A program made the translations under genes and the position numbers. DNA of 64,000 nt. Origin: Begonia masoniana (lineage: Eukaryota; Streptophyta; Magnoliopsida; Cucurbitales; Begoniaceae). The stretch spans positions 20,277,614 to 20,341,613 of the forward strand of contig CM039506.1 in assembly GCA_022432975.1 (NCBI GenBank), in the 5' to 3' direction. Shown here piece by piece: positions 9,003 through 20,030 of the stretch; within the stretch, counting starts at the first letter, position 1, and each line of letters opens with the position of its first letter. The notes below the pieces were generated by a model. That model had not been told where the DNA came from. It was given only the letters and a program-made list of their open reading frames with translations, and did no database searches.

Positions 9003-10759
9003 AACATAGGTTTCTTAACCCCCAGCTCATGTAGCACTCAACCTCATTTGCTTTGATACGTTCAACTCTTTTTGGAACAAATCTATTGAAGTGAAGTTCT
9101 TAGCTCATCAAACGCATACTTTGTCTTAATTATGCGTCCTAGAAGATTGTTGAGTACTCAATACACGTCGTTCTCATCACTTCAAGGTTAAAACCTATAA
9201 TGTGAAATGGATAACTTAGGTTCTAACCACAAGTCATGTAACACTCAACCAAATTTGCTTGATACGTTCAACTCTTTTGGATCAAACTCGATTGAAGTGA
9301 TGTTTCTTATGCTTCATCAAACGCATTACTAAGTCTAATTATGCGTCCATGAAGGTTGTTGGGTCCTCAATACACGTCGTTCTCATCACTTCAAGTTAAA
9401 ACCTCGAACGTAAAATGGATAACTTAGGTTCTAACCACAAGTCATGTAACACTCAACCTAATTTGCTTGATACTTTCAACTCTTTTGGAACAAATCAATT
9501 GAAGTGAAGTTTCTTATGCTTCATCAAACGCATTACTAAGTCTTAATTACTCGTCCATGAAGGTTGTTGGGTCCTCAATACACGTCGTTCTCATCACTCA
9601 AGTTTAAAACCTATAATGTCAAATGGATAACTTAGGTTCTAACCGCAAATCATGTAACACTCAACCTCATTTGCTTGATACGTTCAACTCTTTTGGAATA
9701 AATCGATTGAAGTGAAGTTTCTTATACTTAATCAAACGCATTACTAAGTCTTAATTACTCGTCCATGAAGGTTGTTGGGTCCTCAATACACGTCGTTTTC
9801 ATCACTTCAAGTTAAAACCTTGAATGTGAAATGGGTAACTTAGGTTCTAACCACATGTCATGTAACACTCAACCTAATTTGCTTGATACGTTCAACTCTT
9901 TTGGAACAGATCGATTGAAGTGAAGTTTATTATGCTTAACCAAACGTATTACTAAGTCTTAATTACTCGTCCATGAAGGTTGTTGGGTCCTCAATACACG
10001 TCGTTGTCATCACTTCAAGGTAAAACCTCGAATGTGAAATGGATAACTTAGGTTCTAACCACAAGTCTTGTAACACTCAACCTAATTTGCTTGATACGTT
10101 CAACTCTTTTAGAACAAATCGATTGAAGTGAAGTTTCTTATGATTCATCAAACGCATTACTAAGTCTTAATTACTCGTCTATGAAGGCTGTTAAGTACTC
10201 AATACACGTCGTTCTCATCACTTCAAGTTAAAACCTATAATGTGAAATGGATAACTTAGGTTCTAACCACAAGTCATGTAACATTCAACCTCATTTGCAT
10301 GATACATTCAACTGTTTTGGAACAAATCGATTGATGTGAAGTTTCTTCTGCTTCATCAAACCCTTTACTAAGTCTTAATTACGCGTCCATGAAGGTTGTT
10401 GGGTACTCAATACACGTCGTTCTCAACACTTCAAGTTAAAACCTATAATGTGAAATGGATAACTTACGTTCTAACCACAAGTCATGTAGCACGGAACCTC
10501 ATTTGCTTGATACGTTCAACTCTTTTGTAACAAATCGATTGAAGTGACGTTTCTTATGCTTCATCAAACGCATTATTAAGTCTTTATTACTCGTCCATGA
10601 ATGTTGTTGGGTCCTCATTACACGTCGTTCTCATCACTTCAAGTTAAAACCTTTAATGTGAAAAGGATAACTTAGGTTCTAACCACAAGTCATGTAACAC
10701 CCAACCTAATTTGCTTGATACGTTCAACTCTTTTAGAACAAATCGATTCAAGTGAAGTT
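9003..10759 (+). repeat. 208-bp satellite array, forward (~8.4 monomers)
   Basis: Head-to-tail monomers with landmarks GTCATGTAACACTCAACCT, GATACGTTCAACTCTTTTGG, GATTGAAGTGAAGTTTCTTA, TCGTCCATGAAGGTTGTTGG and AATACACGTCGTTCTCATCA. They are somewhat diverged from each other, as expected near an array edge. The array is interrupted at 10760 by a solo LTR and resumes in the same monomer. Confidence 0.92.
10755..10759. other. Target-site duplication (left) AAGTT
   Basis: AAGTT precedes the TG of the solo LTR and recurs at 13217-13221. Removing the LTR and one copy restores the usual GTGAAGTTTCTTATG of the monomer. Confidence 0.92.
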
Positions 10760-11012
10760 TGTAACACCCCTAGTACCGTACCCGTATTTCCCTTATTATA
10801 TTTTTTTTTATACTTATTACTTTTCTATGCTTTAAATAAAACTTAATGCGGAATCTAAACGGAAGTTGAAATCAGAACTGAAAACGGAATTGAAATCGAA
10901 CCTTGAAATCATTTAAAACATAAACTAAAACAATTTAAATAAAACTTAAAACATTTAAATATTTAATAACAATTAAAACAGGAGCAGAATCGGAACCAAT
11001 CGCTGCCAGGAG

Positions 11013-11053
11013 GCAGCGATCGATCTCTGCAAACTACAGAGATCGATCGCTGC
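11013..11053. repeat. Perfect 17-bp hairpin with GATCGATC core
   Basis: Left arm 11013-11029 (GCAGCGATCGATCTCTG) pairs exactly with 11037-11053, with a 7-nt loop. It lies near the 3' end of the solo LTR on its own strand. Confidence 0.88.
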
Positions 11054-11070
11054 AGCATGTAGCAAGGGCG

Positions 11071-11107
11071 GCGATCGATCTCTGCTTTTTCAGCAGAGAT
11101 CGATCGC
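11071..11107. repeat. Perfect 15-bp hairpin, second copy
   Basis: Arms 11071-11085 and 11093-11107 (GCGATCGATCTCTGC and its complement) with loop TTTTTCA. A further half-unit GCAGCGATC follows at about 11118. Confidence 0.88.
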
Positions 11108-11680
11108 TGCACACTATGCAGCGATCCCTCCCTTCCTTCATCAATACCAGAGACTTTAGCACTTCATATCTAACACATCGATTTGTTCTCTGGAATCCGA
11201 TTTCCAGAGAGCAAATCATCTTCTTTCCTTCACCAGTAATCACCATAACTCACAACTTGCACTCAACCGATTAAAACATAATCTAAACTCAATCGACTCG
11301 CGTCGGACTTTGCGAAGTCCAACTGCGTGGATAGTTCTAAAAACCGAGCTATCCGTAACAACCTAAACCAATCAAAACATTTTCAAAACATTCAGTAAAC
11401 AGTTTAAACCAAAGCGTTTTACAGACAATTACCAAAATGTTATCTAACCCCTATCAAGAACCAAACACCCTGATATGTTCTATACAATATAACATCAGCC
11501 CATACGTCACACAAAGCCCAAAATCTATACATACTTCCCCACGGGTCAAAACGCGCCTCGACTGCTCAGCGCACTCCCACGGCCATCATCCATCAACTGC
11601 ACCCTACGTCAGGAGGAGGAACGTCGTCCTCACCTGGCTCAATATCTCCTAAAATATCACCTACACCATACAGACACATA

Positions 11681-11698
11681 TGAGATATTGAAATCTCA
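11681..11698 (-). promoter_or_regulatory. Small LTR hairpin (solo LTR)
   Basis: TGAGAT-ATTGAA-ATCTCA on the plus strand, the counterpart of the hairpins in the other LTRs. The conserved GGTGTAGGTGA neighbour is at about 11655-11670 as its complement. Confidence 0.55.
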
Positions 11699-12166
11699 GT
11701 AAGCTACGTAAATGCAGATGCATGCGTACAGTGCACATGAAGTTCAGAAAACATGCATATCAGACATATCAGGTCATTTCATACAGATTGCCACCGAGAT
11801 ATCAGCCCTCTAAATGGAAAGGATACATCCCGCGGTCGGACTACCACTTTCGATTTAGAGGAGGGGGGTACATGCTCACAAACCCTACAGCCATGCCTGA
11901 GCCCCATCCCGCGTGACCAGATACAGATTACGTATTTTCGTTCATTATTCATTTCATTTGAAAACTCGTGCAGAAATCCATTTTCATGCCATTTTGAAAC
12001 ACGTGATGCATGAACAGTTATAAGCATAATGTAACCATACAATAAACAAACATATGTATACCATCAAGACCGAAATAAACTAACCTATAAACAATTAAAC
12101 CTAACTACCCAACCGAAAGCAGATTAAACAAACAACTCTTCAGGGATCCTCGATACGACATCGAAG

Positions 12167-12211
12167 TATGGTGTAGACCGATTGGTCAAAGTAAGTCACG
12201 AAAACTTACCT
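12167..12211 (-). promoter_or_regulatory. Conserved donor-like LTR block (solo LTR)
   Basis: On the minus strand it reads AGGTAAGTTTTCGTGACTTA and then CGGTCTACACCATA, matching the blocks at 188 and 6207. Confidence 0.5.
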
Positions 12212-13216
12212 CGAGCACGCAGAATCTCAAGCTTCGTCCACGGGAGTCGTGTGTCTGAGACAAAACACGATATTCGTCGTTAAAACCAATTTAAGCTATT
12301 AACGTCCAAATTACAAAATCCTTAACTATTGAATTTTTCCTAAATTCCTCACTTAGCTAATCAAAGCATTTAGAACGTCAATTAATGCTCGATAACTTGA
12401 AATTCCTACTACGAGAAATTTCCGAAAACTCGAAAATTCTCAGATTTATACTTTTTGACAAATTGGTTTATCTTCGTCCAATAACGTCCGATACGTTCAA
12501 TATATACCTAATCACGGCTAACCTATTAATTACGAGTCCTAATTCGCGTTTTTAACGAGATTTAATCGAAACCCTAATTATCTAAAACGGCGTAAACGTT
12601 GAAATAAAAGCTCTAAGATTGTAGGTACATACCGAGGATAGCGAGAGGAGAAGAAATGACGAAGAACGGAGGAGAAACGGAAGAGAAACGGAGGTCGGAA
12701 CTGTTGGAATCGTCGGCGGCCGAGAGAGGGTTTGCTCTCTGTTCGTGAACGCCAGGAAGAGAAGAAGAAAGAGTGAGGAGAAAGAGGATTTTGGTTATTT
12801 TTATAAAATTGATTTGGTGAATTACTAAATTGCCCTTAGCACTTAATTCTATTTGTTTCGTCTTCGTTTCGTTAATCGTCCAGCTATTCGACATTTCCAA
12901 ATTTCCATATTTTACCAATAAGTCCAACTTATTATTAGAGATTTATTAAGACTGTCCGTTCGCAATTCGGACCTCATTTACTATTTCTATTAAAACGTCC
13001 TTTACATTACGATAAACGTATTTACTCAGAATATAGCGCTTAATCTCCGAAAATTCCCAGAATTTCCTTAAAATTCTTATTAATCGTTAGGATCATAATG
13101 ACGCTTTCCATTTACGAAACTGATTTGATTTGACATATTTACTAAAAATGCCAATAACAATGAAATAATAATATAATATAATATATCCAAAAAGTCCGTA
13201 CAAGCCGGATATTACA

Positions 13217-13221
13217 AAGTT
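13217..13221. other. Target-site duplication (right) AAGTT
   Basis: Right copy of the solo-LTR target duplication; the satellite monomer continues with TCTTATGCTTCATC. Confidence 0.92.
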
Positions 13222-16200
13222 TCTTATGCTTCATCAAACGCATTACTATGTCTTAATTACGCGTCCATGAGGGTTGTTGGGTCCTCAATACACGTCGTTC
13301 TCATCATTTCAAGTTAAAAACTATAATGTGAAAAGGATAACTTAGGTTCTAACCACAAGTCATGTAACACTCAACCTAAATTGCTTGAAACGTTCAACTC
13401 TTTTGGAACAAATCGATTGAAGTGATGTTTCTTATGGTTCATCAAACGCATTACTAAATCTTAATTATGCGTCCATGAAGGTTGTTGGGTTCTAAATACA
13501 CGTCGTTCTCATCACTTCAAGTTAAAACCCATAATGTGAAATGGATAACTTAGGTTCTAACCATAAGTCATGTAACACTCAATCTCATTTGCTTGATACG
13601 TTCAACTCTTTTGGAACAAATCGATTGAAGTGAAGTTTCTTATGCGTCATCAAACGCATTACTAAGTCTTAATTACGCGTCTATAAGGGTTGTTGAGTCC
13701 TCAATACACGTCGTTGTCATCACTTCCAGTTAAAACCTCGAATGTGAAATAGATAACTTAGGTTCTAACCACAAGTCTTGTAACACTCAACCTAATTTGC
13801 TTGATACGTTAAAATCTTTTGCAACAAATTGATTGAAGTGAAGTTTCTTATGCTTCATAAAACGCAATTACTAAGTCTAAATTACACGTTCATGAAGGTT
13901 GTTAAGTCCTCGATACACGTCGTTCTCATCACATCAAGTTAAAACCTATAATGTGAAATGGATAACTTAGGTTCTAACCAGAAGTCATGTAACACTCAAC
14001 CTCATTTGCATGATACGTTCAACTCTATTGGAACAAATCGATTGAAGTGAAGTTTCTTATGCTTTCTCAAACACTTTACTAAGTCTTAATTACGCGTCCA
14101 TGAAGATTGTTGGGTACTCAATACACGTCGTTCTCATCACTTCAAGTTAAAACCTATAATGTGAAATGGATAACTTACGTTCTAACCACAAGTTATGTAG
14201 CACTCAACCTAATTTGCTTGATACGTTCAACTCTTTTGTAACAAATCGATTGAAGTGAAGTTTCTTATGCTTTATCAAATGCAATATTTAGCCTTAATTA
14301 CTCGTCCATGAAGGTTGTTGGGTCCTCAATACACGTCGTTGTCATCACTTCAAGTTAAAACCACGAATGTTGAATGGATAACTTAGGTTCTAACCACAAG
14401 TCTTGTAACAGTCAACCTAATTTCCTTAATACGTTCAACTCTTTTGGAACAAATCGATTGAAGTGAAGTTTCTTATGCTTCATCAAACGCATTACTAAGT
14501 CTTAATTACTCGTCCATGGAGGTTGTTAAGTCCTCAATACACGTCGATCTCATCACTTCAAGTTAAAACCTATAATGTGAAATGGATAACTTAAGTTCTA
14601 ACCACAAGTCATGTAACACTTAACCTCATTTGCTTGATACGTTCAACTCTTTTGGAACAAATCGATTGTTGTGAAGTTTCTTATGCTTCATCAAACTCTT
14701 TACTAAGTCTTAATTACGCGTCCATGAAGATTGTTGGGTATTCAATACACGTCGTTCTCATCACTTCAAGTTAAAACCTTGAATGTGAAATGGATAACTT
14801 AGGTTCAAACTACAAGTCAAGTAGCACTCAACATCATTTGCTTGATACGTTCAAATCTTTTCGAACAAATCGATTGAAGTGAAGTTTCTTATGCTTTATC
14901 AAACGCATTACTAAGTCTTAATTACTCATCCATGAAGGTTGTTGGGTCCTGAATACACGTCGTTCTCATCACTTCAAGTTAAAACCTTGAATGTGAAATG
15001 GGTAACAAAGGTTCTAACCACATGTCATGTAACACTCAACCTAATTTGCTTGATACGTTCAACTCTTTTGGAACAAATCGATTGAAGTGAAGTTTCTTAT
15101 GCTTCATCAAACGCATTACTAAGTCTTAATTACTCGTCCATGAAGGTTGTTGGGTCCTCAATACACGTCGTTGTCATCACTTCAAGTTAAAACCTCGAAT
15201 GTGAAATGGATAACTTAGGTTCTAACCACAAGTCTTGTAACACTCAACCTAATTTGCTTGATACGTTCAACTCTTTTGGAACAAATCGATTTAAGTGAAG
15301 TTTCATATGCTTCATCAAACGCATTACTAAGTCTTAATTACTCGTCCAGGAAGGTTGTTAAGTCCTCAATACACATCGTTCTCATCACTTCAAGTTAAAA
15401 CCTATAATGTGAAATGGATAACTTAGGTTCTAACCACAAGTCATGTAACTTTCAATCTCATTTGCTTGATACGTTCAACTCTTTTGGAACAACTTAGTTG
15501 ATGTGAAGTTTCTTATGCTTCATCAAACCCTTTACTAAGTCTTAATTACGCGTCCATGAAGGTTGTTAGGTATTTAATACACGTCGTTCTCATCACTTCA
15601 AGTTAAAACCTCGAATGTGAAATGGATAACTTAGGTTCTAACGACATGTCATGTAACACTGAACATAATATGCTTGATACGTTCAACTCTTTTGGAACAA
15701 ATCGATTAAAGTGAAGTTTCTTATTCTTAATCAAACGCATTACTAAGTCATAATTACTCGTCCATCAAGGTTGTTGAGTCCTCAATACACGTCGTTCTCA
15801 TCACTTGAATTTAATACCTATAATGAGAAATGGATAACTTAGGTTCTAACCACAAGTCATGTAACACTCAACCTAATTTGCTTGATACGTTCAACACTTT
15901 TGGAACAAATCGATTGATGCGAAGTTTCTTATGCTTCATCAAACGCTTTACTAAGTCTTAATTACGCGTCCATGATGGTTGTTGGGTACTCAATACACGT
16001 CGTTCTCATCACTTCAAGTTAAAACCTTGAATGTGAAATAGATAACATAGGTTCAAACCACAAGTCATGTAGCACTCAACCTCATTTGCTTGATACGTTC
16101 AACTCTTTTGGAACAAATCGATTGAAGTGAAATTTCTTATGCTTCATCAAACGCATTACTAAGTCTTAATTACTCGTCTATGAAGGTTGTTGTGTCCTCA

Positions 16201-17532
16201 ATACACGTCGTTCTCATAACTTCAAGTTAAAACCTTGAATGTAAAATGGATAACTTAGGTTCTAACCACATGTCACGTAACACTCATCCTAGTTTGCTTG
16301 ATACGTTCAACTCTTTTGGAACTAATCTATTGAAGTGAAGTTTCTTATGCTTCATCAAACGCATTACTAAGTCTTAATTACTCGTCAATGAAGGTTGTTG
16401 GGTCCTCAATACACGTTGTTCTCATCACTTCAAGATAAAACCTATAATGTGAAATGGATAACTTAGGTTCTAACCACAAGTCATGTAACACTCAACCTCA
16501 TTTGCATGATACGTTCAACTCTTTTGGAACAAATAGATTGAAGTGAAGTTTCTTATGCTTAATCAAACGCATTACTAAGTCATAATTACTAGTCCATGAA
16601 GGTTGTTGGCTCCTCAATACACGTCGTTCTCATCACTTCAAGTTAAAACCTATAATGTGAAATTGATAACTTAGTTTCTAACCACAAGTCATGTAACACT
16701 CATCCTTATTTGCTTGATACGTTGACCTCCTTTGGAACAAATCGATTGAAGTGAAGTATATAATGCTAAATCAAACGCATTACTAAGTCTTAATTACTCG
16801 TCCATGAAGGTTGTTGGGTCCTCAATACACGTCGTTGTCATCACTTCAAGTTAAAACCTCAAATGTGAAATGGATAACTTAGGTTCTAACCTCAAGTCAT
16901 GTAACGCTCAACCAAATTTGCTTGATACGTTCAACCCTTTTGGAACAAATAGATTGAAGTGAAGTTTCTTATGCTTAATCAAATGCATTACTAAGTCTCC
17001 ACTACTCGTCAATGAAGGTTGTTCGGTCCTTAATACACGTCGTTCTAATCACTTCAAGTTAAAACCTCGAATGTGAACTGGATAACTTAGGTTCTAACCA
17101 CAAGTCATGTAACACTCAACCTAATTTGCTTGATACGTTCAACTCTTTTGGAACAAATCGATTGAAGTGAAGTTTCTTATGCTTCATCAACCGCATTACT
17201 AAGTCTTAATTACTCGTCCATGAAAGTTGTTGGGTCCTCAATACACGTCATTCTCATCACTTCAAGTTAAAACCTCGAATGTGAAATTGATAACTTAGGT
17301 TCTATCTACAAGTTATGTCACACTTAACCTAATTTGCTTGATACATTCAACTCTTTTGGAACAAATCAATTGAAGTGAAGTTTCTAATGCTTCATAAAAC
17401 GCATTACAAAGTCTTAATTACTCGTCCATGAAAGTTGTTGGGTCCTCAATACACGTCGTTCTCATCACTTCAAATTAAAACCTATAATGTGAAATGGATA
17501 AATTAAGTTCTAACCACAAGTCATATAACACT

Positions 17533-17537
17533 CAACC
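17533..17537. other. Left flank CAACC, TSD-like
   Basis: CAACC precedes the TGATGT start of the left LTR and recurs at 25321-25325. Removing the insertion restores ACTCAACCTCATTTGC of the monomer. Confidence 0.85.
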
Positions 17538-17538
17538 T

Positions 17539-17721
17539 GATGTGCCCCGTAGGCCCATTACACGATCCCAGACCCGAGTCCACAATTTGACTAACACACT
17601 TGTCTCTTTTGCAGGTCATGGTTCGTGTGAAGACTTGGAGGACACCGTGGACGACTTGAAGTGGGAGATTAAAGCTGGAGACGTTGACCAACCGAAGCAT
17701 CTCCTCATGTGGAAAGACTAA
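17539..17721 (+). CDS. Pol C-terminal tail encoded in left LTR (partial)
   Basis: An open frame of 60 codons plus stop runs from the LTR edge and begins DVPRRPITRSQTRVHNL. In CRM-type chromoviruses the polyprotein runs into the 3' LTR and ends in a (G)PITRSRAK-like tail, so this is best read as that tail (family knowledge). It has no start codon of its own; the upstream ATG at 17494 lies in satellite and is accidental. A TCTTTTGCAG acceptor-like site sits inside the frame at 17605-17614. The same frame is intact in the right LTR. There is no upstream pol here, so it is a detached fragment. Confidence 0.6.
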   Translation, partial: DVPRRPITRSQTRVHNLTNTLVSFAGHGSCEDLEDTVDDLKWEIKAGDVDQPKHLLMWKD

Positions 17722-17978
17722 AGAGACACCTTAATGCTCACATGGGAATTTGTCTTCCCGAGCTTTAATATTTGTTGCTTTTTTGAAATTTCAAACTTAT
17801 TGGCAAACGTTGGCCTTCTTGTTAAACTTTATTAGATGCATGTTAGGATTAGATGCATGTTAGGATTATATGGATGTTATGATTAGATGAATGATAGGAT
17901 TAGTTGGTGGCTTGGTTTGGCCCATTGAAGTTGAAGACATGTCCAAGCCCAAGCCCAAGCCCAAGCCCACCATTAGGT

Positions 17979-17988
17979 CTATATATTC
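17979..17988 (+). promoter_or_regulatory. Probable TATA box of left LTR
   Basis: CTATATATTC follows the AAGCCC repeat. It is the only good TATA-like motif in the LTR and is conserved in the right copy. Promoter activity is inferred. Confidence 0.5.
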
Positions 17989-18522
17989 ATGGCATTGGTG
18001 TTTGTAACTTTTTTGGATGATTTTGATGAGCACCCACGGATTTCTCTCATTGAAGAAGAAGAAGCTTGGAGCAAGGAGCTTCCACGGTAAGCTCGGTTGA
18101 CAACAACCGAGGGGTCGCGCCCCCGAACCATTCTTCTAGCTTGGTAGCTAGTTGGAGTGGAATTTGCCACCTCCTTCTCCACTCTTTTGAGGGCGGAAAA
18201 CAGCAAGGAGTGGCCTTAACCGGTTCCTTGAATCGAGTTTTCTTCCTTGGAAGAAACTCTTGCCGGAAGCTCCATTGAAGCACTCACCGGCCGATTCTTG
18301 GAAAATATTCATAACTAACTCAAATCAACGGATCTGGACCACAAACTTCACCAGCACACATCTCACTCACTTCACAACACTCACCTAAAATTTCATTTCA
18401 TTCTAAGCTTGTTTAGTATTTCTTTGACATTTATATTCTCGGATTTCTCGGTTTTTCCAGCTCTAGGGAACTAACGGTCTTTTCAAGTTCTAGAGTCGTG
18501 TTTTGCAGGTCGGAGCTCAACA

Positions 18523-18567
18523 TTTGGTATCAGAGATTGAGTTCTAGAGTCGTGTTTTGCATAGTTT

Positions 18568-18598
<31 letters not shown>

Positions 18599-18607
18599 TA
18601 TGTAGCT
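18523..18607 (+). mobile_element. Leader remnant with primer site and AT repeat, inverted copy
   Basis: TGGTATCAGAG (from 18525) is the primer-binding site after the left LTR. It is followed by a second copy of the LTR-end words TTCTAGAGTCGTGTTTTGCA, and then by TAGTTTTAAAT(AT)n GTTATGT, which matches the minus-strand leader around 23570-23625. About 0.7 kb of leader is missing between these parts. Confidence 0.75.
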
Positions 18608-18727
18608 AAGATATCCATTTCACATTTGAGGTTTTAACTTGAAGTGATGACAACGACGTGTATTGAGGACCCAACAACCTTCATGGACGAGTAATTAAAA
18701 CTTAGTAATGCGTTTGATTTAGCATTA
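18608..18727 (-). repeat. Reversed satellite scrap inside the element
   Basis: About 120 bp of the 208-bp satellite (ATCCATTTCACATTTGAGG to GCGTTTGATTTAGCATTATA), opposite to the surrounding arrays. It is bordered on both sides by ATATATGTTATGT-like sequence. It supplies the last ~35 codons of the RNase H frame. Confidence 0.88.
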
Positions 18728-19254
18728 TATATGTTATGTTGACTCTTAATGTGTCGTAAAGATTGATGGTCAGTATTGATAACAAATTCTTTTGACAAGA
18801 GGTAGTGCTGCCAATGCTCCAATGCTCTAATAACGGCATAAAATTCCTTATCGTACGTGGAGTAGTTTAGCATGGCTCCTTTCAGTTTTTCACTAAAGTA
18901 TGCAATGGGTTTCCCTTCTTGCATGAGTACGGCTCCAATGCCAACTCCGGAAGCATCACTCTTAATTTCAAATACCTTGTTAAAGTCAGGGAGTGCTAAC
19001 ACTGGCGAGTGGCATAACTTGTCCTTGATTAGCTCAAAGCTCTTTTGACAAACAGGGGTCCAAGTAAACTCTTTTCCCTTCTTAGTGCAATCAGTGAGCG
19101 GTGAGACTATTGAACTAAAGTCTTTTATGAACCTCCGGTAAAAAGAGGCCAGACCATGGAAGCTACGTAATTCGGTTAAAGAGTTGGGGGTAGGCCAATC
19201 CCTAATAGCCTTGATCTTGTCAACATCGGCTTCCACCATCTTTAGAAATGACAA
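18634..19254 (-). pseudogene. Pol fragment: RT end and RNase H, truncated into satellite
   Basis: A 206-residue frame. Residues ~7-60 are the RT-RNase H connection ([24 protein letters not shown] at 30-42). Residues ~92-165 are the RNase H domain ([16 protein letters not shown] at 95-110, [12 protein letters not shown] at 131-142, TDHQSLRHI at 161-169). After SQ at about 171-172 the frame leaves pol and reads through reversed satellite to a stop. The upstream RT frame overlaps it in another phase, so one frameshift near 19240 separates them. The ATG at 19254 is probably not a real start. Integrase would normally follow and is absent. Confidence 0.85.
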
Positions 19255-20026
19255 ACCCTAGAAAATAAACTTTATCTTGCGTGAATGAGCATTTGCTTAA
19301 ATTCCCAAATAATTGAGCTTTTTGTAGGGTTTGGAAAAGGACACTAAGATGGTTGAGGTGTTGTGGGAGGTCTAGACTGTACACTAAAATATCGTCAAAA
19401 TAGACAACAATAAATTTTCCTAGGAAATCTTTAAGCACGTGGTGCATAAGTGTCATGAAGGTACTGGGCGCGTTAGATAACCCGAAGGGCATCACCATCC
19501 ACTCAAAAAGCCCGTACTTAGTCTTAAATGTCGTCTTCCACTCGTCACCTTCTTTCATTCTTATTTGGTGGTAACCACTCTTGAGGTCCACCTTAGAAAA
19601 TATTGAGGCTCCACTGAGCTCATCCAACATATCCTCGAGCCTTGGAATAGGGTATCTATATTTTACGGTAATTTGATTCACGGCTCGGCTATCAACACAC
19701 ATCCTCATTGTGCCGTCTTTCTTAGGTACCAATAGTGAGGGAACTGCACAGGGGCTCATTGACTCTCGTATGTATCCTTTATCCAATAAATCTTGAACTT
19801 GATCTTGAAGTTTCTTGGTTTCTTCAGGGTTCATTCTATAGGCCGGTCTATTAGGAAGGGTGGCCCCGGGTATGAGGTCAATTTGATGTTCTATACCACG
19901 TAGAGGTGGTAATCCTTGGGGCAGTTCCTCAGGAAACACATCTTGGAATTGATTGAGCAACTTCTTTACAGGGTCAGGGATTACTCCTAGCTCCATAACT
20001 CTATCTCGAAATAGTATAAGGATCAT
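19220..20026 (-). pseudogene. Pol fragment: Ty3/gypsy reverse transcriptase
   Basis: A 268-residue frame copying retroelement RNA into DNA. It shows the classic order: HQIDLIPGATLPNRPAYRM (47-65), LLVPKKDGTMRMCVDSRAVN (98-117), FSKVDLKSGYHQIR (143-156), TTFKTKYGLFEW (165-176), MPFGLSNAPSTFM (179-191) and the catalytic YFDDILVYS (209-217). FLGFVIS (255-261) is followed by a frameshift. The catalytic aspartates are present. Its upstream end is cut by the Cassandra insertion, within whose target duplication the first ATG falls. Before that insertion it was in frame with gag-protease (visible from the codons at both edges). Confidence 0.9.
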
Positions 20027-20030
20027 GGGA
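20026..20030. other. Cassandra target duplication TGGGA (left)
   Basis: TGGGA before the TGTGATGACCC start; repeated at 21304-21308 after the GTTACA end. Confidence 0.92.

Larger units (their letters stand above)
10760..13216 (-). mobile_element. Solo LTR (2,457 bp) in satellite
   Basis: Plus strand starts TGTAACACCCCTAG and ends CCGGATATTACA; a 5-bp TSD flanks it. The element strand is minus, because the shared LTR modules (CTTACTGAG hairpin, GGTGTAGGTGA, donor-like block at 12167-12211) read that way. It belongs to the same family as the fragment at 7633-8561. A GC-rich stretch lies at 12640-12760 and tandem hairpins at 11013-11110. No interior or second LTR is present, which fits LTR-LTR recombination after insertion. 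No coding region is supported. Confidence 0.9.
13217..17537 (+). repeat. 208-bp satellite array, forward (~21 monomers)
   Basis: Uninterrupted head-to-tail monomers. Variants mix CCTATAATG, CCTCGAATG and CCTTGAATG, and GTAACACTC with GTAGCACTC. Ends at the CAACC flank (17533-17537) of the composite retroelement. No gene in this stretch. Confidence 0.93.
17538..18522 (+). repeat. LTR, 985 bp, inverted copy (left)
   Basis: Starts TGATGTGCCCCGTAGG and ends GTCGGAGCTCAACA. It is a near-identical inverted copy of 24336-25320 and has the same length. It holds the pol C-terminal tail frame, an AAGCCC repeat (17944-17968) and a TATA box (17979-17988). In a normal element the LTRs would be direct repeats. 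Confidence 0.9.

Noticed and set aside
8704..9030. Open frame across the N gap
   Set aside because: It is mostly X residues from Ns and joins two sequences of unknown distance.
11437..12042. Overlapping frames in the solo LTR
   Set aside because: They lie on both strands over conserved LTR regulatory blocks and have no protein similarity I recognise.
18047..18283. Frames of 70-78 codons in the LTR pair (also 24575-24811)
   Set aside because: Both strands are open over the same LTR segment; no domain. The only LTR frame with family support is the pol tail.
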